From NCBI GenBank assembly GCA_963691705.1, contig OY829537.1:70391352-70455351 (forward strand): a DNA stretch of 64,000 nt, written 5' to 3'. This DNA is from Viola odorata. Lineage: Eukaryota; Streptophyta; Magnoliopsida; Malpighiales; Violaceae. Both the position numbers and the translations under genes were made by a program. Below are positions 33,179-43,583 of this stretch, piece by piece. The notes below the pieces were generated by a model. That model did no database searches. It was not told where the DNA came from and saw only the letters and a program-made list of their open reading frames with translations. How positions within the stretch are numbered: the stretch's first letter is position 1; every line of letters starts with the position of its first letter.

Positions 33179-34474
33179 TTACTTTGGGTCTGGTGGCTCC
33201 GCCATGAGGGGGTGGAAACCTTCATGGAACAACTCTAATCTGTGGTCTTGAATTTTGGAAACAAGGCCCATGTCCATATTCTGGATCTCGATCACACCAT
33301 GATCATACACCTTCTTGATGAGGTAAGGGCCAGTCTGCCGAGACTTCAACTTTCTGCAAAAGAGCCTAAGCCGAGATTTGTAGAGTAAAACATGTTGTCC
33401 AGTAGCAAAGGTCGTAGGAGAGAGCAACTTATCGTGACGGGGTGTCTGGCCCTTGATCGTGTCACTGGCAGGATGTGGAGCTGGATTGGTATTTGGCATC
33501 TTGCTCTCGCTTGTCAAAATGGTGTCGGTATCAGCTAAGGCGAGGGTTGGTGTCATGGCTTTGGGGACATCAAGAGTGAGTACAAAAGTTACCGGGGCTA
33601 GTTGAGGAGCACATAGGGCTGGTAAGAGTGTCGTGACCTCGACGACCGTCCATCCAAGGGCCTCGTGATATCCTTTGAGTGTGGAAATTAGCTCACGCTC
33701 TGCAGTAGGATCAAGCTTGTTAGAGATGATCACTGGGAGTGTGTCATGCTCGCCAAGGTAGGCGTACTTGAGGTGCGAGGGCAAGTTCTTCAACTCCAAC
33801 TTAGGGGCCAGTGCATTAGTAGTGATGTTCCTGTCGAGGGCACGATGTGCGGAGTTGTCAGCGTTATGATCGGAGACTTGTGTAACAATAGGGTCAATAG
33901 CATCAACAATTGAGTGCTCTAAAGTCACAAGTGTCAAAGTGAAGGTGTTTAGTATGGTGGGCGGAATACTCCTATCGAGGGCAAGCTGTAGAGAATCATC
34001 AGCAGTAAGTGTAGAAACTTTCTCAACAATAGGATCAATGATATCGACAAAATTAACACTAGAGAACTCAATAGGGTCATGCATAGCGTTAGGTATATTG
34101 AACTTGATGGTCTCGCCGTCGAACTCAAGAGTAATCGAGGCGTCATGGACATCGATCTTGGCCTTTGCTGTCTTAAGGAATGGTCTGCCCAGGAGCATGT
34201 CCGAGGCCTTGACAGAATTCCTATTCTCCATGTCAATCACAAAGAAATTGGCTGGGTAGATGAAATCACCAACTTGGACCAAGACGTCCTCAACGACCCC
34301 CTTGGGATGGATGATGGATTTGTCAGCTAGTTGGATCGAGGTCTCGGTGGGCTTGAGGGGTCCAAGGCCTAGACTATTGTATATCATCAAGGGCATGACT
34401 TTGATACCTGCACCTGAATCACACATAGCTCTACCAATATTAGTAGTGCCAATTTTATAGGGGAGAGTGAACAT
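33179..34474 (-). CDS. pol: Protease fused to integrase C-terminal tail, Athila A copy 1
   Basis: A 431-codon frame. The N-terminal 110 residues are an Athila aspartic protease, with CDSGAGIKVMPL as the active-site segment and LLGRPFLKTAKAKID downstream. The middle contains LKYAYLGEHDTLPVIISNKL and LGWTVVEV, the segment that normally precedes reverse transcriptase. The frame then jumps to GQHVLLYKSRLRLF and GPYLIKKVYDHGVIEI, the GPY/F-like end of integrase. The whole RT, RNase H and integrase core is missing without loss of frame. Both copies share this, so it reflects a pol-deleted family rather than damage to one copy. A protease-only product could process its own gag. Confidence 0.75.
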   Translation of the reverse strand: MFTLPYKIGTTNIGRAMCDSGAGIKVMPLMIYNSLGLGPLKPTETSIQLADKSIIHPKGVVEDVLVQVGDFIYPANFFVIDMENRNSVKASDMLLGRPFLKTAKAKIDVHDASITLEFDGETIKFNIPNAMHDPIEFSSVNFVDIIDPIVEKVSTLTADDSLQLALDRSIPPTILNTFTLTLVTLEHSIVDAIDPIVTQVSDHNADNSAHRALDRNITTNALAPKLELKNLPSHLKYAYLGEHDTLPVIISNKLDPTAERELISTLKGYHEALGWTVVEVTTLLPALCAPQLAPVTFVLTLDVPKAMTPTLALADTDTILTSESKMPNTNPAPHPASDTIKGQTPRHDKLLSPTTFATGQHVLLYKSRLRLFCRKLKSRQTGPYLIKKVYDHGVIEIQNMDMGLVSKIQDHRLELFHEGFHPLMAEPPDPK

Positions 34475-34507
34475 ACCTTTGTCTTTGCACTTGGGTGGTA
34501 GCTTTCA

Positions 34508-36430
34508 CTAGATCGAGGCCGAGATGTTCACACCTACACAAACCTTATTCACACCTATCATATTACATTTGTTAGCACACCAAGTTTTCAAAAATTTAGC
34601 ATACCGAGGAACATTTTTTATAGCCTGCAGCAAAGGAATATTGACTTGGACTTTGCTGAACATGTCAAAAATCTCACGATCCTCACTTTCCTTCTTGGTC
34701 TTGACCAGCCTTTGAGGGAAGGGTGGTTCAAGGATCTTGTGAATATACTGCTGGGTAAACTCAGGAGGACTTTTATCATTACGCGGGGCCATTCCTCTAG
34801 GAGAACGGATGCGATCTTCCATACATTCTGGTATCTTGGCCTCCTTATGCTTAGGAAATTGCTTCTTCTTGGTCGACGGCTCGACAGATTCATCATCGGG
34901 GCCTGGAATAGAGGAGCTAGATGGGTTACCGTCGAGGTCTCGACTTTCAAGAGAAGGCAATTGGAGACCGTTGCGAAGAGTCATAGCACACACACTGTGC
35001 TTTGGGTTGGCCTCAATCTACCCAGGAAATCTACCTTGATTTTTCAACTCTTTCATTTCAGCCATCGTGATGCTCACTTGCTTCTCGAGGTCTGCTACCT
35101 TTTTTTCATGAGCTATTTTCTTTTCATGATCTGTTTCATCAACCAGTGGTATGGTGAAGGTCTGACCTTGAAGGGGTTGATGTTGGTACTGATTGTTGTG
35201 GCAGCTAGGCCTGGGCATGAAGTTCTGCATGTTTAATGGAGGAGGGTGATTGCCATAGGAGTTTTGTTGCTGTTGTCGAGGCCCCGATGATTGATGATTG
35301 TTTGGCCAACCTGGGTTGGGCTGTTTCCAATTCTAGTTGTAATTTTGGCCATATGGGGCATTATACCCTCCTTCTGCATTTACTTGAATCTCGTCAGGAA
35401 TGAATGGGCAGGCATCGATGGCATGATCTGAGAATTGGTAGACCTGGCAGGCTTTCATTTGGACAGGCTGAATCGAGGCCATGCTCTGTAACATGCTCGT
35501 GATGACGGCTAATTGATTTTCCATAGCTGCTGAGCGGGCGTCTTGATGGCTGTTGTTGATCATGGGCACGACATTCTTTGCCATAAGCTCGATTGTGGCC
35601 TTGGCAGCAGCAGGAGTAAGGCCGGTGAGAGAGCCGTTTGCGGAGGCATTTAGCAGGGCCTTGTCGTGGGCTCGCAGACCTTCACAAAAATATTGGATCA
35701 AGGCATGCTCGGTGAGGTTGTGGGAAAGGCATAACGCCTGCATCTTCTTGAAGCGCTCATAATACTGATCGAGGTTCTCCATATCCTTCTGAAGAATCGA
35801 GACCAACTGCTTGCGAGTGATCATGGCCATGGATGCCGGGTAATACTTGTCCGTGAAGGCTTTGGACATTTCTGCCTATGAGCGAATGGATTTAGTAGGG
35901 AGGTCGTAGAACCAATCAAGGGCATCGTCTTTGAGGGACCACATGAATGCACGGAGCTTAGCTTGCTCTATGCTGACATTGGTGGGCTTCATGGCCTCGC
36001 AGATATTGTGGAGCTGCTGGAGGTGTCGATGAGAGTTTTCCTTGGCCATGCCACGAAAAAGAGGAAGGTGGTGTATGACTGCTGATTTGAGCGTCCAGTC
36101 ATAGGCAACGGTGGGTCAATCGATACAGGTGCTTGGTCCTTCAGGGGCAGCATTGAGGTCGTCTAAAGTTGGGAGGTTAGGTGGAGGATCGGGACCTAGA
36201 GGAGGGGGAAGATGAGGATCTTGTTCCATAATGTGTAGAACTGGATCGTCGAGGTCTTGATGAAATAGAATACCGTGATTATCCGAGTGAGATCGATGAC
36301 TGTCGAGGGCAGGACGTGAGGCTTCCCTACGACTGGTAGATTGTCCTTTGGCCTGTCTTCGAAGTCCTTTCTCAGTTCGAGTAAGCTCCTGATCGAGGGG
36401 TAGTAGGTCTGGTGCAGATCTCCTGGTCAT
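34508..36430 (-). pseudogene. gag: gag of Athila A, copy 1 (four stops)
   Basis: The frame starts at ATG 36430 (MTRRSAPDLLPLD). It contains the gag core near 36040-35500 (LDWFYDLP, then EMSKAFTDKYYP and LDQYYERFKKMQALCLSHNL). A degenerate zinc-finger-like stretch (CQVYQFSDHAIDAC) follows, then a Gln/Asn/Pro-rich part and a C-terminal segment ending near 34508. Stops fall at about 36117, 35876, 35333-35335 and 35018-35020. Copy 2 has CAG at the last two, where copy 1 has TAG. The stop near 35876 is present in both copies. Confidence 0.75.
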
Positions 36431-36460
36431 GCAAACAAAAGGGAAAAATCAGTTTCGTCA

Positions 36461-36486
36461 CAATCCCCGGCAATGGCGCCAAAATC
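36461..36486 (-). other. Internal primer binding site, tRNA-Asp type
   Basis: The - strand reads TTTTGGCGCCATTGCCGGGG beside the LTR fragment. It matches the tRNA-Asp site of Athila elements (TGGCGCCGTTGCCGGGG) with one difference. It marks the start of interior copy 1. Confidence 0.75.
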
Positions 36487-36550
36487 TGACTCGCCGTCGA
36501 AACGGGTCAAAAATAATATATTTCCTGAGGCCTAGATGCACAAACTAATT
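36487..36550 (-). repeat. 64-bp LTR-end fragment between the two interior copies
   Basis: TGACTCGCCGTCGAAACGGG and the following bases match the end of both full LTRs. The match stops abruptly at 36550, where copy 2 begins in the middle of the 3' region (position equivalent to 31630). This is a recombination or template-switch junction. Confidence 0.85.
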
Positions 36551-36725
36551 GGGCCACTTCAATTGTCAAGGCCTGAAGTTCCCTTTGGATGGCCAGGAGG
36601 ATGCGCTCGAGGGCTGGATCATGAACAAGAGATGGTCCATTGGTGGTAGCAGTGGGGGCTGAATTTGAAGCTGCGGGGGCTTGATTAAGAGGAACAGACT
36701 GGGTTGGAATGGGCTTGCTGGGCTG

Positions 36726-37118
36726 CTACTTTGCTTCTTCACCCTTTTCAACATCCTGTAGCTCCTCCTGGTTGTCGGACCCTTCTTCATGTTGCTCTTC
36801 CAAACCTTCTTCGTCAAACTCCAAGATCTGCCCCAAAACCTCATTCATCGTGAGCTCCTTTAGAGTTAACGAGGTTGTTTTGCCCTTGACCTTTGGCGGC
36901 TGCCTTGCCATGGTGCGCTCAGATCTCACCACCGGGGGCTTCCTTGGTTGAGCGGCTGACGGCTTGGTCTCCTCCGAGGGAGATTCACATTCCTCCGAGC
37001 GGGTATGACCGACGGTGGGGGCTGGTTGAGAGGAAGAAGAATCAGAGGGTTCCAGTGAGCTGTGTATGACCGGCGGTCGTGCTCCTGAGGTGCGCTTGTG
37101 TGCCTCTTGCTTTACCAT
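36726..37118 (-). CDS. Athila A 3' ORF, copy 2
   Basis: A 130-codon frame from ATG 37118 (MVKQEAHKRTSGARPP). The product is Ser/Pro-rich, then has a basic stretch, then an acidic Glu-rich end (EEGLEEQHEEGSDNQEEL). It ends in TAG where copy 1 reads GAG and continues, so it is truncated. An in-frame extension upstream to 37553 is open but GC-rich, repeat-laden and probably non-coding. Confidence 0.45.
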   Translation of the reverse strand: MVKQEAHKRTSGARPPVIHSSLEPSDSSSSQPAPTVGHTRSEECESPSEETKPSAAQPRKPPVVRSERTMARQPPKVKGKTTSLTLKELTMNEVLGQILEFDEEGLEEQHEEGSDNQEELQDVEKGEEAK

Positions 37119-38146
37119 GGCCGGGAGTGTTGGTGGGTTGAGAAGATGAAGGTTGGAGAAGATGATGATGGTTGAAAGGGATAGGGTTTGGAAAAGTATT
37201 ATTTTCTTTCTTTTTTTTTCTTTTTGGGGTGGGGGGACGGTGAAAATGACGGAGAGAGTGTGAGGATATTTGATTTTCTGAAAAGGGTGCTGACGTGGCG
37301 CAAGGGGGAGAGGACGCGTGGCGCGCGCTGGGTGGCCGACTGTGGATGACGCGTTGAATGGTGCGCTGCCGAGTGGCGCGCCCTGATTGGCTGATGCCGA
37401 TTCTGGATAACGCTGGGACGCATGGCGCGCTGTGAGAGGGCGACGCGGATTACAGGACGCGTGGCGGGCGTGCTGGGATTTCGGATAACGCGTTGGATGG
37501 ATGAGGGAGGACGCGTGGCGCGCTGGGATGCGGATTCCCACCTGAAAGTTCAAAATTTGTCACGCGGGTGAGGGAAAGGAGGGAAAACAAATTAAATTAA
37601 ATGCAAATAAAGGGAGAGGGGACAAGGCATTTAATGAAAGAGATATGAGTGGGGATATGAGAGAAAGCAACGGTTAGGTGGGGTTGGAAATGGCAGTTTG
37701 AATTTCAAAGGGATTAAAAAAAGTCATGGGGAACATAAAAAGTAAAATAAATTAAAAGACATACAATATTTAATTACTAAAAGATGCAAGGGAAAAGGGA
37801 TCTGTGTTTGACTTGGGGAACGGCCAAAAGGGAACGAAATAAATTAAAAGGGCATGCAATAATTAAACAATAAAAGGACATACAATATTTAAATAATAAA
37901 AAGGCATGCAATATTTAGTTAATAAAAGATGCAACGTAAAAGAGATAAGAGGGGATATTTTAAAACTTGGCATGGGAGGCGTCAAAAGGAAAACGAAATG
38001 AATTGAAAAGGGATGTAGTAATTAATTAATAAAAATACATGCAAAAATTAAACAATAAAAATGCATGCAAAAATTAAATGATAAAAAGGGCATGCAGAAA
38101 TTAAATAATAAAAAAAAAGGCAAGAGTGAAGGGTAGTTCAATGACT

Positions 38147-38197
38147 CGTGGAATTCTCCACGATCGTGGCCTCGGTTAACGTCGGGGCCTCGACGTT
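38147..38197 (-). ncRNA. Double hairpin after the pol remnant of Athila A, copy 2
   Basis: Same stems and loops as at 33117-33167, 11 bases after the stop at 38209-38211. Confidence 0.55.
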
Positions 38198-38208
38198 GGA
38201 TACTCAAA

Positions 38209-39504
38209 TTACTTTGGGTCTGGTGGCTCCGCCATGAGGGGGTGGAAACCTTCATGGAACAACTCTAATCTGTGGTCTTGAATTTTGGAAACAAGGCCCA
38301 TGTCCATATTCTGGATCTCGATCACACCATGATCATACACCTTCTTGATGAGGTAAGGGCCAGTCTGCCGAGGCTTCAACTTTCTGCAAAAGAGCCTAAG
38401 CCGAGATTTGTAGAGTAAAACATGTTGTCCAGTAGCAAAGGTCTTAGGAGAGAGCAACTTATCGTGACGGGGCGTCTGGCCCTTGATCGTGTCACTGGCA
38501 GGATGTGGAGCTGGATTGGTATTTGGCGTCTTGCTCTCGCTTGTCAAAATGGTGTCGGTATCAGTTGAGGCGAGGGTTGGTGTCATGGCTTTGGGGACAT
38601 CAAGAGTGAGTACAAAAGTTACCGGGGCTAGTTGAGGAGCACATAGGGCTGGTAAGAGTGTCGTGACCTCGACGGCCGTCCATCCAAGGGCCTCGTGATA
38701 TCCTTTGAGTGTGGAAATTAGCTCACGCTATGCAGTAGGATCAAGCTTGTTAGAGATGATCACTGGGAGTGTGTCATGCTCGCCAAGGTAGGCATACTTG
38801 AGCTGTGAGGGCAAGCTCTTCAACTCCAACTTAGGGGCCAGTGCATTAGTAGTGATGTTCCTGTCGAGGGCACGATGTGCGGAGTTGTCAGAGTTATGAT
38901 CGGAGACTTGTGTAACAATAGGGTCAATAGCATCAACAATTGAGTGCTCTGAAGTCACAAGTGTCAAAGTGAAGGTGTCTAGTATGGTGGGCGGAATACT
39001 CCTATCGAGGGCAAGCTGTAGATAATCATCAGCAGCAAGTGTAGAAACTTTCTCAACAATAGGATCAATGATATCGACAAAATTAACACTAGAGAACTCA
39101 ATAGGGTCATGCATAGCGTTAGGTATATTGAACTTGATGGTCTCGCCGTCGAACTCAAGAGTAATCGAGGCGTCATGGACATCGATCTTGGCCTTTGCTG
39201 TCTTAAGGAATGGTCTGCCCAGGAGCATGTCCGAGGCCTTGACAGAATTCCTATTCTCCATGTCAATCACAAAGAAATCGACTAGGTAGATGAAATCACC
39301 AACTTGGACCAAGACGTCCTCAACGACCCCCTTGGGATGGATGATGGATTTGTCAGCTAGTTGGATCGAGGTCTCAGTGGGCTTGAGGGGTCCAAGGCCT
39401 AGACTATTGTATATCATCAAGGGCATGACTTTGATACCTGCACCTGAATCACACATAGCTCTACCAATATTAGTAGTGCCAATTTTGCAGGGGAGAGTGA
39501 ACAT
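38209..39504 (-). pseudogene. pol: Protease and integrase-tail ORF, Athila A copy 2, one stop
   Basis: Same layout as the copy 1 ORF at 33179-34474. A TAG at 38728-38730 replaces the GAG of copy 1 just after NKLDPTA, so the frame is cut into an N-terminal protease part (39504-38728) and a tail part restarting at about 38586. The protease active-site segment CDSGAGIK is intact. Confidence 0.75.
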
Positions 39505-39560
39505 ACCTTTGTCTTTGCACTTGGGTGGTAGCTTTCGCTGGATTTAGCACACCAAGTTTT

Positions 39561-41402
39561 CTAAAATTTAGCATACCAAGGAATGTTTTTTATAGCCTGC
39601 AGCAAAGGAATATTGACTTGGACTTTGCTGAACATGTCAAAAATCTCACGATCCTCACTTTCCTTCTTGGTCTTGACCAGCCTTTGAGGGAAGGGTGGTT
39701 CAAGGATCTTGTGAATATACTGCTGGGTAAACTCAGGAGGACTTTTATCATTACGCGGGGCCATTCCTCTAGGAGAACGGATGCGATCTTCCATACATTC
39801 TAGTATCTTGGCCTCCTTGTGCTTAGGAAATTGCTTCTTCTTGGTCGAGGGCTCGACAGATTCATCATCGGGGCCTGGAATAGAGGAGCTAGATGGGTTG
39901 CCGTCGAGGTCTCGACTTTCACGAGAAGGCAATTGGAGACCGTTGCGAAGAGTCATAGCACACACACTGTGCTTTGGGTTGGCCTCAATCTGCCCAGGAA
40001 ATCTACCTTGATTTTTCAACTCTTTCATTTCAGCCATCATGATGCTCACTTGCTTCTCGAGGCCTGCTACCTTTTTTTCATGAGCTATTTTCTTTTCATG
40101 ATCTGTTTCATCAACCAGTGGTATGGTGAAGGTATGACCTTGAGGGGGTTGATGTTGGTACTGATTGTTGTGGCAGCTAGGCCTGGGCATGAAGTTCTGC
40201 ATGTTTAATGGAGGAGGGTGATTGCCATAGGGGTTTTGTTGCTGTTGTCGAGGCCCCGATGATTGATGATTGTTTGGCCAACCTGGGTTGGGTTGTTTCC
40301 AATTCTGGTTGTAATTTTGGCCATATGGGGCATTATACCCTCCTGCTTCATTTACTAGAATCTCGTCAGGAATGAATGGGCAGGCATCGATGGCATGATC
40401 TGAGAATTGGTAGACCTGGTAGGCTTTCATTTGGACAGGCTGAATCGAGGTCATGCTCTGTAACATGCTCGTGATGGCGGCTAATTGATTTTCCATAGCT
40501 GCTGAGCGGGCGTCTTGATGGTTGTTGTTGATCATGGGCACGACATTCTTTACCGTAAGCTCGATTGTGGTCTTGGTAGCAGCAGGAGTGAGGCCGGTGA
40601 GAGAGTCGTTTGTGGCGGCATTTAGCAGGGCCTTGTCGTGGGCTCGCAGACCTTCACAAAAATATTAGATCAAGGCATACTCGGTGAGGTTTTGGGAAGG
40701 GCATAACGCTTGCATCTTCTTGAAGCGCTCATAATACTGATCGAGGTTCTCCATATCCTTCTGAAGAATCGAGACCAACTGCTTGCGAGTGATCATGGCC
40801 ATGGATGCCGGGTAATACTTGTCCGTGAAGGCTTTGGACATTTCTGCCTATGAGCGAATGGATTTAGTAGGGAGGTTGTAGAACCAATCAAGGGCATCGT
40901 CTTTGAGGGACCACATGAATGCACGGAGCTTAGCTTGCTCTATGCTGACATTGGTGGGCTTCATGGCCTCGCAGATATTGTGGAGCTACTGGAGGTGTCG
41001 ATGAGAGTTTTCCTTGGCCATGCCACGAAAAAGAGGAAGGTGGTGTATGACTGCTGATTTGAGCGTCCAGTCATAGGCAACGGTGGGCCAATCGATACAG
41101 GTGCTTGGTGCTTCAGGGGCAGCATTGAGGTCGTCTAAAGTTGGGAGGTTAGGTGGAGGATCGGGACCTAGAGGAGGGGGAAGAGGAGGATCTTGTTCCA
41201 TAGTGTGTAGAACTGGATCGTCGAGGTCTTGATGAAATAGAATACCGTGATTATCCGAGTGAGATCGATGACTGTCGAGGGCAGGACGTGAGGCTTCCCT
41301 ACGACTGGTAGATTGTCCTTTGGCCTGTCTTCGAAGTCCTTTCTCAGTTCGACTAAGCTCCTGATCGAGGGGTAGTAGGTCTGGTGCAGATCTCCTGGTC
41401 AT
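39561..41402 (-). pseudogene. gag: gag of Athila A, copy 2 (broken)
   Basis: Frame from ATG 41402. Stops fall at 40986-40988 (TAG, CAG in copy 1), near 40855 (shared with copy 1) and at 40665-40667 (TAA, CAA in copy 1). From 40541 to 39561 it is open through the Gln/Asn-rich part, including the two places where copy 1 has TAG. A deletion of about 60 bases near 39545 removes the junction to the protease frame. The zinc-finger-like cysteine seen in copy 1 is Tyr here. Confidence 0.72.
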
Positions 41403-41458
41403 GCAAACAAAAGAGAAAAATCAGTTTCGTCACAATCCCCGGCAACGTAGCCAAAATC

Positions 41459-43236
41459 TGACTCGCCGTCAAAACGGGTCAAAAATAATATATTTCCTTA
41501 GGCCTAGATGCACAAGCTAATTTGTGTAAAGTGGTAATAGGGTCGAACCACAGAGATTGAGAGAAATGAGATCAAGCCCTCGATTGTATGATAGAGGTAA
41601 AAATGCACAGAATCACGATAATAGGGGGGTTTAACAGGTTAATCAAGTTAACCAAGAGAGTGGTCAGAGCTAACAATTCTAACTAAGGAAAGCAATAATC
41701 GAGGTCACGATAAGTAAATAATAATAATAAAGATCAGAGATAAAATAAAACTCAAAGTAAACAATCAGGTTAATAATCAAAGATAATAAGTTAAGGAGAA
41801 GGGAACTTGGTAAAGGGCTTTCTGGGGTTGCGTCGAGGCCTCGATTGTCATCGGCGCAAAGATTTTCCGTTCTAACGTTACAGACGTGCTATAGGGGTCA
41901 TGTTTTCACGTAGACCCCCCGTTTTCACTGTTAACAAGGTGGCCTCGATCCTTTGATATCCTCTCAGCCACCTATCTTGTCATCAAAAGATAGCCTTTTT
42001 CACTTTGGCTTGTCACTAGCACAAAGCAGACAAAATATCAGAGCATCGATAAAGAACAAGAAAGACATATCTAGGGATCGATGCCTTGATTTGTCAGGAT
42101 CATGACAGGACCCTAACCAGCTGCATGCCCTAGACGAATGAACCCAGATCTACCCAAGAACACTAATCTAGTTATCTACACCTACCTAACAGTCTCACGC
42201 TAGCTATCACTGCAGAGTCACGACAATAATCACAAAGGGAAGATTAAAAGATGATCAGGCCTCGAATCACCCTAAGCAAAAATAGAATTAAAATGACAAG
42301 CAACCAGATATAGCAAGGAGAACATGCTAAGAGCAATTAGGCCTCGAATCTACCCAAGCAACCCTCGATGCACCTTTACCAAGAACGTGGGTTTTAGCCA
42401 CTCATGTTAAGAGATAAACAAATAAAATATGGAAATAACATAATAAAAGATAAAGGAAGAGTAAAGGATAAAACTTGATTAATGGTGCTTGTTACAAAGC
42501 TTGGAGCCAGCAGCTTGGAGAGAAGAGGGAGGAACAAGTCCCAAAACTAATAAACTAGAACAAAGCTGCTGAAACTAAAACTAAAAGTGAAAATGTCTAA
42601 GAAGTGCTGAAGTTCTAGTCTAAGTGGTGATGCCCAAACCCTAGCACATAAGGGGGGTATATATACTCTAGCCACCCCCTAAGGGACAAAATTCCAGCTA
42701 AGGGAAGTACAACACAAGGAGTCCATGCTCCTGCAAGAGGGTTGTCCCACGATGGCAGAAAAAGGGAATATTCCTTGGGATCCACGCAGAGCATCTGACA
42801 TGAGCTAGGGAGGACACGTGGAGTGATTAGAGTGGAGCCACGTAGGTTTGGCGTTTGCACTTGTTGAGGTCTCGATGACATTGTTGAGGGTAAGAGATCA
42901 GCAACTTAAGGAATATTCTGGGAATATTCTCGAAGATTCTAGAAGACATTAGAGGGCACACGTGGGAGCATTGTAGCGAGGACACGTGGAAATAAAGTTT
43001 TGGGTCCATCGAGGGCTCGATGAAAGGCCTCGATGGAGAAATTGGTGCCTTGGTCTCGACGCTAGTCTTGAAGCTTGGGCTCTGCTGAAATTGCCCAAAA
43101 AAGCATGTCTTTTCGCACATTTCTCCTTCTTGGCCTTGATCTGCGATAAAGATGGAAACACGAGTGGATTAGTAGTATCAAGGCCTAAATCGAGGCAAAA
43201 ATAGAAGGAAAAATATGCATAAAATACATGCTATCA
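41459..43236 (-). repeat. 5' LTR of Athila A
   Basis: The 1778-bp right LTR has a TATATATA box at 42658-42665 (- strand). The adjacent primer site at 41433-41456 is altered (CAACGTAGCC where the other copy has CAATGGCGCC), so it may no longer prime. Confidence 0.85.
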
Positions 43237-43241
43237 CACGG

Positions 43242-43583
43242 GTACAACTTTTCCCGCAATTTCCACATTAATAAATCTTTCCGCAATTTTTTCCATGTAT
43301 GCAAAATTCAACCGCAACTTTTCACATGCAAATTCATCTGCGTTTTCTCTTCTGTTTATAATTTTATGTCAATTATTTCCATGTTTGCGATTTTTATATA
43401 TATTATGCCTGCATTATTGCTATTATCGTACTTACCCCTCTCTTTCTCTCGCAGCATGGAGACCTCGGGATATCATTGCACATACATATCACGGCTGAGA
43501 CTCATGACTATTTCCTTTAATTTGTTTTCAGGCTAAAACTGGCTCCCCACAGGCTCCCTATAACTAGACTTCGAATACAAAAG
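43242..43583 (+). other. Continuation of the Ogre leader
   Basis: The CCACnnnnGCAA-type array continues to about 43400, followed by a T/C-rich stretch. No gene. It joins seamlessly in character to 27590-28079 once Athila A is removed. Confidence 0.55.

Larger units (their letters stand above)
31630..36486 (-). repeat. Interior block of Athila A, copy 1
   Basis: This block matches 36551-41458 nearly end to end, including AT-rich spacer, ORFs and primer site. Copy 1 keeps a stretch of about 60 bases at about 34510-34575 that copy 2 lacks. Copy 2 has about 130 extra AT-rich bases at about 37722-37855. Confidence 0.9.
36551..41458 (-). repeat. Interior block of Athila A, copy 2
   Basis: Second copy of the 4.9-kb block, ending at the primer site next to the 5' LTR. 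Many point differences from copy 1 are visible, so the duplication is not a recent assembly artefact of identical sequence. Confidence 0.9.
28080..43236 (-). mobile_element. Athila A: pol-less Athila-type element with duplicated interior
   Basis: LTRs lie at 28080-29872 and 41459-43236. The primer site next to the right LTR shows that the element reads on the - strand. The interior has two copies of a 4.9-kb block (31630-36486 and 36551-41458), joined by a 64-bp piece of LTR end. Each block has gag, a protease ORF fused to an integrase C-terminal tail, and a short 3' ORF, but no reverse transcriptase, RNase H or integrase core. The pol deletion is in both copies and so preceded the duplication. 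The element must have been mobilised in trans. Confidence 0.88.

Noticed and set aside
36487..36550. Solo LTR or a third LTR of Athila A
   Set aside because: Only the last 64 bp of an LTR is present, with an abrupt junction, so it is a recombination remnant.
36726..37553. 275-codon Athila A frame as a full-length gene
   Set aside because: The part upstream of ATG 37118 is a repeat-laden GC-rich leader with CGCGTGGCGCGC words; copy 1 breaks this frame. Only the part after 37118 looks protein-like.
39525..40208. + strand frames opposite Athila A gag and protease, present in both copies
   Set aside because: They are mirror frames of real - strand genes, duplicated with them.
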